A stretch of DNA of 64,000 nucleotides from Amycolatopsis jejuensis. Lineage in GTDB: Bacteria; Actinomycetota; Actinomycetes; Mycobacteriales; Pseudonocardiaceae. The stretch's first letter is position 1. The number at the start of each line of letters is the position of its first letter. The translations under genes were made by a program, and so were the position numbers. This document shows, piece by piece, positions 44,151 through 52,464 of the stretch. The notes under the pieces were generated by a model. It was not told the DNA's origin. It made no database searches and worked only from the letters and a program-made list of their open reading frames with translations. Location: positions 1 to 64,000 of the forward strand of contig NZ_JNYZ01000008.1 of assembly GCF_000717335.1 (NCBI RefSeq). Reading direction: 5' to 3'.

Positions 44151-44171
44151 GCCAGGGCCTGCCGGGGCTCG
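44140..44171. terminator. terminator hairpin between convergent genes
   Basis: A 15-bp near-perfect inverted repeat (arm GAGCCCCGGTAGGCC, one G-T type mismatch) overlaps the stop of the formamidase-like gene and ends three bases before the aminotransferase stop. Confidence 0.65.
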
Positions 44172-44174
44172 TCG

Positions 44175-45509
44175 TCACAGCTCGTCGTCCGGAATGGGCG
44201 GGGTCACCCGGACCGGTTCGTAGTCCGCGGAGAACACCACGTCCATCCGGGCCACGACCTTCTCGAACGCCTCGACGTAGCGGGCCATCACTTCCTCGGA
44301 CTGCACCTGCAGCGGCTCCCGGTCCGGGCCGAGCACGAACGACTGCTCGAGGACCCGGCTGGCTTCCGGGTAGCTGTCCGGCTTCCAGGGCTTCAACGGC
44401 TGCTCGTCGACGCCGGGGCGCCACGGCTGGTAGTGGTCGCGCCGGAACACCGGCTGGGCAGGCAGCGGATGCAGCTGCCACGTCGAGACCGCCACGCCCT
44501 CGGCCCGCAGCGCGGACATGAACCGGTCGCGGAATTCCGGATCGCTTCCCGCCCACCCGAATTCACTCGGGCGGAAACGGACCCGGTACCGGAAATACGA
44601 GCTTTCCATCCCTTCCGGAACCAGCGGCGGAATGATTCCGGGAATTCCGGAAAGGCCCTTGGTGAGCACTGCCGCATTTCTCCGCGCCTGTGCGTTGTAG
44701 GCGTCGAGCCGGGTGAGCTGCGAACGTGCCAGAGCTGCCGTGATCTCGTGGATGCGGTAGTTCCAGCCGATTCCCCGCGACCAGAACGCGCGTACCTCGC
44801 CGGGCTTCGGCCGCGGGGTGTCCTCGCCGAAGATCGCCAGCCGGCGGGCGGCAGTGAACAGGCTTTCGTCGTTCGTCACGAACAGCCCGCCCTCGCCGGC
44901 GCTCAGGTTCTTCGCCCCGTTGAGGCTGAAGGCTCCGGCCGCACCGAGTGTGCCGACCGGACGGCCGAGGTAAGTCGATCCGTGCGCCTGGGCGGCGTCC
45001 TCGATCACCACCAGGTGGTGGCGCCGGGCGATTTCGTCGAGCGCATTCATGTCCGCCGGCAATCCGTTCATGTGCACCGGCATGATGGCGGACGTCCGGT
45101 CGGTGATCAATTCCTCGACCTTGGCCGGATCGATGTTGAACGTGACCGGGTCGATGTCGCAGAACACCGGCCGCGCGCCCGCGTGCAGCACGGACATGGG
45201 CGTCGCCACGAAACTGAATGCCGGAACGATGACCTCGTCCCCCGGGTTCACCCCGGCCGCGACGAGCCCGCAATGCAAAGCCGCGGTACCGCTGTTCACC
45301 GCGAGAACGTAACGGGCACCGGAAAACCGGGCGTAATCGTCCTGCAACCCGGTGACTTCGGTGCCGTGCGCACCCCACAGTTCCCCGCTGTCCAGCACCC
45401 GCCGGATGGCATCGTGGTCGGCAGGAAGAATGTCGGGCCACAGCCGATGGGCACCGGCCGGCACGGCCGGCGTTCCGCCTTCGATCGCGAGACGATCGCC
45501 TTTCATCAT
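44175..45509 (-). CDS. DegT/DnrJ/EryC1/StrS family aminotransferase
   Basis: This 444-residue PLP enzyme has VNSGTAALHCGLVAAGVNPGDEV, the cofactor Asp in VIEDAAQAHGS and the Schiff-base Lys in LNGAKNLSAGEGG. The family aminates keto sugars and keto-cyclitols, so it is a good candidate to put nitrogen on a cyclase-derived ring. The C-terminal half is longer than in typical members (about 370-400). ATG 45509 or the next ATG at 45506 is the start. It stands alone leftward, and operator G lies 85 bp upstream, although the promoter there points away from it. Confidence 0.87.
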   Translation of the reverse strand: MMKGDRLAIEGGTPAVPAGAHRLWPDILPADHDAIRRVLDSGELWGAHGTEVTGLQDDYARFSGARYVLAVNSGTAALHCGLVAAGVNPGDEVIVPAFSFVATPMSVLHAGARPVFCDIDPVTFNIDPAKVEELITDRTSAIMPVHMNGLPADMNALDEIARRHHLVVIEDAAQAHGSTYLGRPVGTLGAAGAFSLNGAKNLSAGEGGLFVTNDESLFTAARRLAIFGEDTPRPKPGEVRAFWSRGIGWNYRIHEITAALARSQLTRLDAYNAQARRNAAVLTKGLSGIPGIIPPLVPEGMESSYFRYRVRFRPSEFGWAGSDPEFRDRFMSALRAEGVAVSTWQLHPLPAQPVFRRDHYQPWRPGVDEQPLKPWKPDSYPEASRVLEQSFVLGPDREPLQVQSEEVMARYVEAFEKVVARMDVVFSADYEPVRVTPPIPDDEL

Positions 45510-45591
45510 GACTCCCACTCTTGTCCGTCCACGGTGATCCTTGATGCCGCACCGAGCTCACAGCCTTCGGTTTCGACCACTTCCCAGCCGA

Positions 45592-45620
45592 TTGGTCGAC
45601 CGGTCAGCCACCGGTAGATT
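45592..45620 (+). promoter_or_regulatory. rightward promoter with no obvious gene
   Basis: TTGGTC (45592-45597), 17 bp and TAGATT (45615-45620) form a good promoter within operator G, pointing into a stretch without a recognisable plus-strand gene. Confidence 0.5.
45594..45609. promoter_or_regulatory. FadR-type operator, site G
   Basis: GGTCGACCGGTCAGCC has a left TT as at sites C and D. It overlaps the rightward promoter and lies upstream of the aminotransferase gene on the other side. Confidence 0.58.
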
Positions 45621-45956
45621 AGTACACCACCAGCGCCTGCCGCAATACGCGTCGACCGCCCACGCTGATAGCCGAATCGCTCTTCACCGGATCCGGATCC
45701 CCCGGCACAGAACGGAATCCACCGTATGTCAGGCACCGTGCCGCATCGGCCAACTTAGCTGCCACGAGCGCACGGCATCCGTCCCCGTTCCGACCACCCC
45801 TGTCCATTTTGCGCGCATGCGTACGGCCACGGCGTGTCCGCGCAACGCACTTGGTTTCGGCGCCCTGAACGACGAGCCATGTGCTCCGGAGCGGAGTCGC
45901 CTCATCGCGGATGAGGAGCAGCGACCGGCACCCAAGTCAGATCCCGCCGCACCCGC
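45621..45956. other. intergenic stretch without recognised gene
   Basis: I see no convincing coding frame in this 336-bp interval. A plus-strand run reading ALGFGALNDEPCAPERSRL (about 45848-45904) looks protein-like and could be the end of a lost gene. A small CTCATC/GATGAG hairpin is at 45901-45915. A plus transcript from the site-G promoter would run antisense to the VOC and regulator genes beyond. Confidence 0.35.
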
Positions 45957-46409
45957 TCATCCACCCCAGTGCGGCGGGTGCTGGCAAAGCTCGATCAGCA
46001 CCCCCCACGGATCCCGGCCATACACCCAGCGCCGGCCCGCGTACAGGCCGGTTTCGATGGTCTGCGGGGTGGTTCCGAACGTGACCCCTTCGCGGCGCAG
46101 GCTCGTGTACATCGCGTCGATGTCGGTGACTGCGAAGGCGAGGTGGCCGATCCCCGTGTCGCAGGGGCGACGGGATTCCCGGCCGCGTGGGGTGAGGTAT
46201 TCATGGAGTTCCAGGAGGCCCGCGCCGCAGCGGAGGAGGGCGCCGCGCAGCCGGACGGGTTCTCCCGGAAGGCCGATTGCGTCGGGGTCGACGTCGGTGT
46301 CGGGTTCCCGGCCGACCACCTCGGCACCGAAAGCGGTGGTGTAGAAGCGGATTGCCTGCTCCAGGTCGGGGACGACGATTCCGGTGTGGTCCAGACCGGT
46401 GATCCCCAC
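45957..46409 (-). CDS. VOC superfamily protein (methylmalonyl-CoA epimerase-like), copy 2
   Basis: This 150-residue protein has LDHTGIVVPDLEQAIRFYTTAFGAE, LLELHEYLTP, IGHLAFAVTDIDAMY and WGVLIELCQHP. These are regularly placed His and Glu metal positions, as in the epimerase/glyoxalase branch. GTG 46409 is one base after the stop of the second FadR-type regulator gene, so the two are translationally linked. The longer frame lies in the regulator gene. Confidence 0.78.
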   Translation of the reverse strand: MGITGLDHTGIVVPDLEQAIRFYTTAFGAEVVGREPDTDVDPDAIGLPGEPVRLRGALLRCGAGLLELHEYLTPRGRESRRPCDTGIGHLAFAVTDIDAMYTSLRREGVTFGTTPQTIETGLYAGRRWVYGRDPWGVLIELCQHPPHWGG

Positions 46410-46410
46410 G

Positions 46411-47094
46411 TCAGTTGTCCGTCCCGAATGCGCGGATCTTCCGGGCCACCCGCTCGACGTGCACCGCCATCGAGGCACGCGCGGTCGTCGCGTCCTCGAC
46501 GTCGATGGCCTTCAGCAGGAGCTCGTACTCCGCCAGTGTCTGACGGGCGTCCTCGACCCGGTTGATCCGGACGAGCAGCAGGGAGTGCAGGTTCGCGACC
46601 GTGCCCGACAGCACCCCGTTCCCGCTCGCTTCCCCGATCAGCCGGTGGAACGCGGCGTTGGCGTCGCCAAAACGATCGGGATCGGCGGCCATCGCGGCGC
46701 ACAGTTCGTGCAGGTGCTCCAGCTGCTCCGGCAACCGCCGCTCGGCCGCCCATCCGGCCGCCTCGACCGTGACCAGGCGGCGCATTTCGAGCAGCTGAGC
46801 CGTGTCGCGATCGCCAAGGAGCACGCCCCAGGCAATGGTTTCGGGCAGCAGCTCCGAGCTCATGCCGGCGAGGTACGTGCCGTCGCCCACCCGCTGTTCC
46901 ACCAGGCCCAGCAGCTCGAGCGACTTCATGGCCTCCCGCAGCTTCGACCGGCCGACGCCCATCAGCTCGCACAGCCGCCGCTCGGACGGCAGCTTCTGCC
47001 CCGGACCCAGCGACCCCGACTCGAACGAGGTGATCAGCAGGCGGGCGACGTCACTGACCGGGGCGTTCCCATGCGAAAGTGGTCCGGACATCAT
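46411..47094 (-). CDS. FadR-subfamily GntR transcriptional regulator, copy 2
   Basis: This 227-residue protein has an N-terminal winged helix (PSERRLCELMGVGRSKLREAMKSLELLGLVEQRVGDGTYL) and an FCD domain. The DNA-binding region is almost the same as in copy 1 at 39257, with only a few changes near the recognition helix, while the ligand domains differ more. The two could bind the same dyads but answer different signals. Its own upstream region has no recognised dyad. Confidence 0.86.
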   Translation of the reverse strand: MMSGPLSHGNAPVSDVARLLITSFESGSLGPGQKLPSERRLCELMGVGRSKLREAMKSLELLGLVEQRVGDGTYLAGMSSELLPETIAWGVLLGDRDTAQLLEMRRLVTVEAAGWAAERRLPEQLEHLHELCAAMAADPDRFGDANAAFHRLIGEASGNGVLSGTVANLHSLLLVRINRVEDARQTLAEYELLLKAIDVEDATTARASMAVHVERVARKIRAFGTDN

Positions 47095-47223
47095 GTCCCG
47101 TCACCTCCAGCCGTGGTCCGAAGCCCCGTTCCGGGGCGGGGTTACCGAGCGTAGCGTGATCACGGGGGCCCGCCCGGCCTTCGTGCGCGCGGGGCGATCC
47201 CGATTGCGTACGCGCGGGCGGGC

Positions 47224-48201
47224 TCAGCGGTGCAGCGTGTCGGACGGGCGCTCGCCGAACAGTTCGCGGTACTGGCGGGCGCCGTGGCCGTGGTGCTTGA
47301 TTCCGTTCTGTGCGAACGCTTTCGACACGGAAATCGTGCCGGGGACGGCTGCGTGCAGCGCGTCGTGCACACGTTGCAGCCGGGCGGTGCGCAGTTCGTG
47401 GGTGAACGTCGTGCCGATCTCCTGGAGTCCCTGCTGGAGCTTGCGCGGGCCGACACCCAGTACCCGGGCGAGGCGCGTCACCGTCCAGTCTTCCGCCGGG
47501 CGGTCCTTGATCAGCCGGATCGCGGAGTTGACCTCCGGTTTCGCCGCCGGGGACGCACCGGTGCCGCCGCTGTAGTTGTGCGGCTGGGCGTTCAGCAGGC
47601 CCGCCATCAGCTGCGCTTCCCAGTCGCCGACCAGTTCCGGCCGGTCGAGGATGTTCTCGTCGTGGTCCAGTTCGCGGGCGAACATCAGGGAGACCCGGCG
47701 CCAGCTCGCGGTGAGCCCGGACGTCACGTCCATGCCGAGGCGGAACGTGAGCGACCCGTCGTTGAGCGGATGCCCGAGCTCGTCGCGCAGGTGTGCCTCG
47801 AGCGCGGCGCGGTCGATCCGGATGATCAGCTGCACGCAGTCGGCGGTCCAGCGCATCCGCAGCGGCCGGTCGGGATGCGGGATGGACGCCAGACCGCGGT
47901 ACGACTCGATTTCCTCGCTGCCCGACCGGATGTGCGCACTCCCGGTGAGCGGCATCATGACCACGAAGAAATCGTCGAGCCTGCCCGGTTCGATCAGCAC
48001 ATCGCCGCCGTACGCGATGAGGTTGACCGCCATGTTCTTGAGCCGTTTCGACCGCACGAAGGCATCGAGGCGCGCCCCTCGCCCGTACAACGCCAGCTCG
48101 TGCGGACAGAAGATCCGAGCCACTTCCTCGCGGACCTGGCCAAGGTCGTCCGAACGGAACAACTCGTGTCGTCTCAGCAACGTGAGGGGCTCGGTCATCA
48201 T
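47224..48201 (-). CDS. AraC family transcriptional regulator
   Basis: This 325-residue regulator has an N-terminal AraC-binding-like domain (FVVMMPLTGSAHIRSG and RLLRMRWTADCVQLIIRID-like strands) and a C-terminal double HTH (LARVLGVGPRKLQQGLQEIGTTFTHELRTARL). ATG 48201 follows GGGGGAAAG; the next ATG at 48198 is possible. It diverges from the B12 radical-SAM gene 430 bp away, the probable target. Confidence 0.83.
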   Translation of the reverse strand: MMTEPLTLLRRHELFRSDDLGQVREEVARIFCPHELALYGRGARLDAFVRSKRLKNMAVNLIAYGGDVLIEPGRLDDFFVVMMPLTGSAHIRSGSEEIESYRGLASIPHPDRPLRMRWTADCVQLIIRIDRAALEAHLRDELGHPLNDGSLTFRLGMDVTSGLTASWRRVSLMFARELDHDENILDRPELVGDWEAQLMAGLLNAQPHNYSGGTGASPAAKPEVNSAIRLIKDRPAEDWTVTRLARVLGVGPRKLQQGLQEIGTTFTHELRTARLQRVHDALHAAVPGTISVSKAFAQNGIKHHGHGARQYRELFGERPSDTLHR

Positions 48202-48631
48202 CTTTCCCCCGGGAAGCACGGTTCTCCTGAGTGGTACCCGATCCGTCGTGCCTGCAACCTGCAACATGCATATTGATTCTGGCGAGCACGCTACCAGTGC
48301 CGTACCACCATGCGGGTCACCGGAACGAGCGGGTCAGCCACCGGACCCGCCTGCCCGGTACCGCGGCGGGGCACGGGTGCACCCGCCGGAAACCGGTGTC
48401 CTGCTGGTCAAACGCGTGCTCGACGGCAAACTGTCGGCAAATGCTAACACCGTCAATGGAGTGTTACCACATCGCAACATAGCGGGCAACGTCCCCTCAT
48501 GGACCGGACACCGGCACAGGCGGCACGCACCGCCGTCCGGTTGGCGCCCCGTTCCGTCCTCTTCGCGCAACCGCGCAGCACCTTCCCGAGCACATGCGTT
48601 GTGATGAACGGGGTACTCGGGAGAGGGAACA
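48202..48631. other. divergent regulatory region
   Basis: This 430-bp gap lies between the AraC and radical-SAM genes. It has an A/T-richer patch around 48440-48490, likely promoter DNA, but I could not define boxes or operator repeats with confidence. No gene is recognised. Confidence 0.4.
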
Positions 48632-50293
48632 ATGACAGACACAAACCTGGTCACGCTGGTCAATCCGAATCTGGTGCACCCGCCGATCACGCCGTATGCA
48701 CTCGATATCCTGACGACCTCACTGGAGGCCGCCGGGTTCGAGACCGACATTCTCGATCTCACTCTGGTCCGTGATCATTGGCAAGACGTTGTTCATCGTT
48801 ATTTCGCCGAACGGTCACCCTTTCTGGTCGGCGTGACGGTGCGGAATACCGACACGATCTATCCGCAGGAGCAACGCGTTTTCCTCGATTCGCACCGCGA
48901 CATCATCGCCGCGATCCGCGGCTGCTCGGCCGCGCCGGTCGTCGGCGGCGGCGTCGGGTTCTCGTCGATGCCGTTCGCGCTCGTCGACTACTTCGGCATC
49001 GACTTCGGGGTCAAGGGCCCGGGCGAGCTGACCCTCGTACAGCTCGCGGAAGCGCTGGCCAGCGGCGGAAACGGCCGCAGCGTGCCGGGGCTGATCGTCA
49101 ACGACCACGCCGGACACGTCCGCGAAACCGTGCCGGACGGCATCACGATCGACCGCGGGCGGGCGCGGATGGTCAACGTCACGACGCCGTACACGCGGCG
49201 CTCCGGGTCCCCGAACAAAGTGGACAACCTGGCGTATTACCGCCGCGGCGGGCTGGGGAACATTCTCACCCGCAACGGCTGCCCATTCGCGTGCACGCAC
49301 TGCGTGGAACCCGACGCGAAAGGGAATCGTTTCGCATTACGGGCGCCGTCGGCGGTGGTCGACGAAATGGAGTCGTTGATCATTCAGGGCGTGCACGACC
49401 TGCACACCACCGACAGCGAGTTCAACCTCAACATCGCGCACAGCAAAAAGGTGCTGCGGGAAATCGTGCGGCGGAAGAAAGCGTCCGCCGGTTCCTCCTT
49501 GCACGACCTGCGGTTGTGGATTTACGTCCAGCCCGCCCCGTTCGACGCCGAGTACGCCGGGCTGCTCGCCGAAGCGGGCTGCGCCGGGATCAACGTCGCC
49601 CCCGACCACGTCCGCGACGACGTGCTCGACGGCTGGAAGGTCTCCGGAAAAGGGCATCGATTCTACCGGACCGAGGACGTGGGGCAAGTCTGCGATTGGG
49701 CGCACGAGCTCGGCATGCTGACCATGGTCGAGGTGCTGCTCGGCATGCCCGGCGAAACCGAGGAGACGCTGCGCGACTGCGTACAGTCCACTTTGGACCT
49801 GGGGGCCACGGTGGTCGGGTACACGCTGGGGATCAGGGCGTTCCCGTACTCCCCGCTGGGCCGCAGCCTCGCCGCGCAGAGCGACGGGACCACGTCCGTT
49901 CCGGGCGTCCAGTCCAACACGGCCACCGAGCCGATCCTGCTCACCCCGCAGGACCGGTGCACCGGCACCGTCGCCTACGAGCGGCAGTTCATGTTCGACC
50001 GCCGCGGCGGTTTCCGGCCGGTGTACTACTTCTCCCCCGGCCTCCCGGAAGGCGACGGCGGCGCGCCCGGCCCCGGCGACCGGTGGGAGAAGAGCCTGGC
50101 GCTGCTGTGGGACTGCGTGCCCCTCGCGGACCGCCCACGGGTGATGCTGCCGACGTCCCCCGGACTGTCCCCGGAGGACAACAACTACGCCGACAACCCG
50201 CTGCTGCTGCGGCTGAGCGAGCTCGGGTACACCGGCGCGTACTGGTCGCACTGGCCGCGGCGGCAGGAAATCATGCAGGACACCGTCAGTTGA
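48632..50293 (+). CDS. cobalamin-binding radical SAM protein
   Basis: This 553-residue class B radical SAM enzyme has an N-terminal B12-type domain (GGGVGFSSMPFALVDYFGIDFGVKGPGELT) and then the [4Fe-4S] motif CPFACTHC (CxxxCxxC). LRDCVQSTLDLGATVVGY and a C-terminal region of about 150 residues follow. B12 radical-SAM proteins are methyltransferases or ring-forming enzymes, for example TsrM acting on tryptophan. A tryptophanase gene follows nearby, so an indole or tryptophan substrate is possible but unproven. A GGAGAGGGA site precedes the ATG. Confidence 0.82.
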   Translation: MTDTNLVTLVNPNLVHPPITPYALDILTTSLEAAGFETDILDLTLVRDHWQDVVHRYFAERSPFLVGVTVRNTDTIYPQEQRVFLDSHRDIIAAIRGCSAAPVVGGGVGFSSMPFALVDYFGIDFGVKGPGELTLVQLAEALASGGNGRSVPGLIVNDHAGHVRETVPDGITIDRGRARMVNVTTPYTRRSGSPNKVDNLAYYRRGGLGNILTRNGCPFACTHCVEPDAKGNRFALRAPSAVVDEMESLIIQGVHDLHTTDSEFNLNIAHSKKVLREIVRRKKASAGSSLHDLRLWIYVQPAPFDAEYAGLLAEAGCAGINVAPDHVRDDVLDGWKVSGKGHRFYRTEDVGQVCDWAHELGMLTMVEVLLGMPGETEETLRDCVQSTLDLGATVVGYTLGIRAFPYSPLGRSLAAQSDGTTSVPGVQSNTATEPILLTPQDRCTGTVAYERQFMFDRRGGFRPVYYFSPGLPEGDGGAPGPGDRWEKSLALLWDCVPLADRPRVMLPTSPGLSPEDNNYADNPLLLRLSELGYTGAYWSHWPRRQEIMQDTVS

Positions 50294-50870
50294 CCGACTG
50301 AAGGCGCAGCAGCGCCCGGGTCAGCTCGTCGGCCCTGGCGAGGACGTCGAGCGGCGGCTCGCCTGCCGGTGGCAGGTCGGCCAGGTCGTCGGCCCGGCGG
50401 ACGAGGGACATCAGGGAGTCCAGCCACTTCCGCCCCGCCGGGGTGGCGAGGTCGAGCACCGGCCGCAGCCGCGCCCGCCGCCGGTTCCCGGTGACGCCGG
50501 AGACCCGGCGGATGTGCACATGCACGAACAGCACCTCGGCCTCGGCAGACCACACCTGCCAATGGCCGTCGACCGGATCGACGACCGCCGCCCGCTCGGT
50601 GGTCGCGCGCACGTCGGTGCCCGGGGCCACCAGCCGGACCTCGCCCCGCATCGGGATCACCGCGAGGTAGGTCTTGATCATCGGCCGCAGCTCGAGCTCG
50701 ACCGGACCGCCGAAGGTCAGGTACGACAGCGCGAGCCCGTCGCACACGTCGACGTGGCGCAAGCGCGCGTCGAACCGGTCGGGATCGAGCTGCTCCAGCC
50801 GGAAACGGGACAGCCACGGCGGTTCCGTCTCCTCCCGGAGCATCGGCCAATGGTCTCGCTCCATGGTCAT
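50286..50870 (-). CDS. orphan AraC-type ligand-binding domain protein
   Basis: This 194-residue protein looks like the N-terminal half of an AraC/XylS regulator (LSYLTFGGPVELELRPMIKTYLAVIPMRGEVRLVAPG, then RAAVVDPVDGHWQVWSAEAEVLFVHVHIRR). It stops before any HTH. GGAGGG lies seven bases upstream of ATG 50870; longer starts at 50903 or 50933 are possible. It overlaps the radical-SAM stop by eight bases and diverges from the tryptophanase gene. It may be a truncated regulator, an anti-activator or a small-molecule-binding protein. Confidence 0.6.
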   Translation of the reverse strand: MTMERDHWPMLREETEPPWLSRFRLEQLDPDRFDARLRHVDVCDGLALSYLTFGGPVELELRPMIKTYLAVIPMRGEVRLVAPGTDVRATTERAAVVDPVDGHWQVWSAEAEVLFVHVHIRRVSGVTGNRRRARLRPVLDLATPAGRKWLDSLMSLVRRADDLADLPPAGEPPLDVLARADELTRALLRLQSVN

Positions 50871-51076
50871 CAGCCCGCCCTCCACGATCGCCGGCTTCAT
50901 CATCGAAACCCGGTCCTGGCAGCATGACTGCATACCGACTCCGGCGCCAGTACGGATTTTGCTGTCCGGGTGGACAGTTCCTGGCCACGGGACGGGCGCG
51001 ATCCGGATCGTCGCCGACGCGAATCGGATCGTGCGGGGCCGTGCCCGGTCGTTACGCTGCGGAGGTGCCGGCGTTC

Positions 51077-52426
51077 ATGGAACCCTTCCGCGTCAAGATG
51101 GTCGAGCCGATCCCCTTTCCCAGCAGGGAAGAACGCGAACGCGCGCTCGAGCACGCGGGGCACAACCTGTTCCGCGTGCCGTCCTCGGCGATCACCATCG
51201 ACCTGCTCACCGATTCCGGGACCAGCGCGATGTCCGCGGCGCAATGGTCGGCGCTGCTGGGCGGGGACGAGTCCTACGCGGGTGCGAGGTCGTTCGAGCG
51301 CTTCGAATCCGTCGTGCGCGAGCTCACCGGGTACCCCGAAGTGATTCCCGTGCACCAAGGCCGGGCCGCCGAACGCATTCTGCTCGGCGCGCTGCTCGGC
51401 GACGGCGACCTCTCGGTCAGCAACACGCATTTCGACACCACCAGGGCGAGTGTGGAAGCGGCCGGGGCGACCGCGCTGGATTTCCCGTCCGGCCAGGGGG
51501 AAGCCGGGTTCGGCGGCGGCCTCGATCTCACCCGCGCGGAGCAGTTGCTCACCTCCCCCGACGGGGCGAGGGTGCGCTGCGTGGTCCTCACCGTCACGAA
51601 CAACGCGGCCGGTGGCCAGCCCGTGTCGATGGCCAACATCGCCGGGGCGCGAAACCTCTGTTCCCGCCACGGCGTGCGGCTGCTGCTGGACGCATCCCGC
51701 TTCGCCGAGAACGCTTACCTCATCACTGCACGGGATTCCGCACATGCGAGTGAATCGCCGCGCGAGGTGGCGCGGCAGATGTTCACCCTCGCCGACGGGT
51801 GCTGGGCGAGCCTGAAGAAAGACGGCCTGGCGAACATCGGCGGCCTGATCGCGCTCACCGACCCAGAACTCGCCGCGCGCTGCCGGGAGCAACTGATCGC
51901 CGTCGAGGGCTTTCCCACTTACGGCGGTCTGGCCGGACGCGACCTCGACGCGCTCGCGCAGGGGCTCGTCGAGGTCACCGATCCGGCGTACCTGCGCTAC
52001 CGCACCGAATCGGCGCAGTGGTTCGGCGCCCGGCTCACGAAAGCCGGTCTGCCGGTGGTCGAACCCGTTGGCTGTCATGCCGTTTACGTAGACGCGGCCC
52101 AGTTGCTCCCGCACATCGCCGCGCACGAGCTGCCGGCGACCGCATTCGCCAACGCGCTGTATCGCGAAGGCGGCGTGCGGGTGTCGGAGCTCGGCACGCT
52201 CGTCTTCGGGCGCCGCAATCCGGACGGCGGACCGGATCTGCCCGCGCCCCGCGAACTCGTCCGGTTCGCGTTGCCGCGCCGGGTGTACACCCGCAACCAC
52301 CTCGAGTACGTGGCCGAGGCGGCAGCGCGGATCGCGGCTGCGGCGGCGGACCTTCCCGGCTACCGCATCGTCGAGCAGGCCGATGCGCTGCGGCACTTCA
52401 CCGCGGTGCTCAAGCCCTTGAACTGA
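51077..52426 (+). CDS. tnaA: tryptophanase family PLP lyase
   Basis: This 449-residue beta-eliminating lyase is recognisable throughout from E. coli TnaA: EPFRVKMVEPIPF at the start, IDLLTDSGTSAMS, IPVHQGRAAER, TNNAAGGQPVSMANI, DASRFAENAY and KKDGLANIGG with the PLP Lys. EGFPTYGGLAGRDLDALAQGL follows. The position of tyrosine phenol-lyase Arg381 reads Leu within VSELG, favouring an indole-type rather than a phenol-type substrate. ATG 51077 has GGAGG eleven bases upstream; GTG 51065 is the alternative. It would give indole, pyruvate and ammonia. Confidence 0.82.
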   Translation: MEPFRVKMVEPIPFPSREERERALEHAGHNLFRVPSSAITIDLLTDSGTSAMSAAQWSALLGGDESYAGARSFERFESVVRELTGYPEVIPVHQGRAAERILLGALLGDGDLSVSNTHFDTTRASVEAAGATALDFPSGQGEAGFGGGLDLTRAEQLLTSPDGARVRCVVLTVTNNAAGGQPVSMANIAGARNLCSRHGVRLLLDASRFAENAYLITARDSAHASESPREVARQMFTLADGCWASLKKDGLANIGGLIALTDPELAARCREQLIAVEGFPTYGGLAGRDLDALAQGLVEVTDPAYLRYRTESAQWFGARLTKAGLPVVEPVGCHAVYVDAAQLLPHIAAHELPATAFANALYREGGVRVSELGTLVFGRRNPDGGPDLPAPRELVRFALPRRVYTRNHLEYVAEAAARIAAAAADLPGYRIVEQADALRHFTAVLKPLN

Positions 52427-52429
52427 GGA

Positions 52430-52458
52430 TTGGCACACCGGTCAACCAATGTTAGCCT
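52430..52458 (+). promoter_or_regulatory. promoter of the VOC/four-carbon-acid kinase operon
   Basis: TTGGCA (52430-52435), 17 bp and TAGCCT (52453-52458), ending six bases before ATG 52465, predict a leaderless transcript. Operator H overlaps the -35 and spacer. Confidence 0.58.
52432..52447. promoter_or_regulatory. FadR-type operator, site H
   Basis: GGCACACCGGTCAACC has symmetric ATT and AAT outer bases. It lies between the tryptophanase stop and the VOC gene start. Confidence 0.58.
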
Positions 52459-52464
52459 GAGACC

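Noticed and set aside
51077..52426. Tyrosine phenol-lyase rather than tryptophanase
   Set aside because: The equivalent of the phenol-lyase Arg381 is Leu in VSELG, favouring the tryptophanase side; not decisive without assay.
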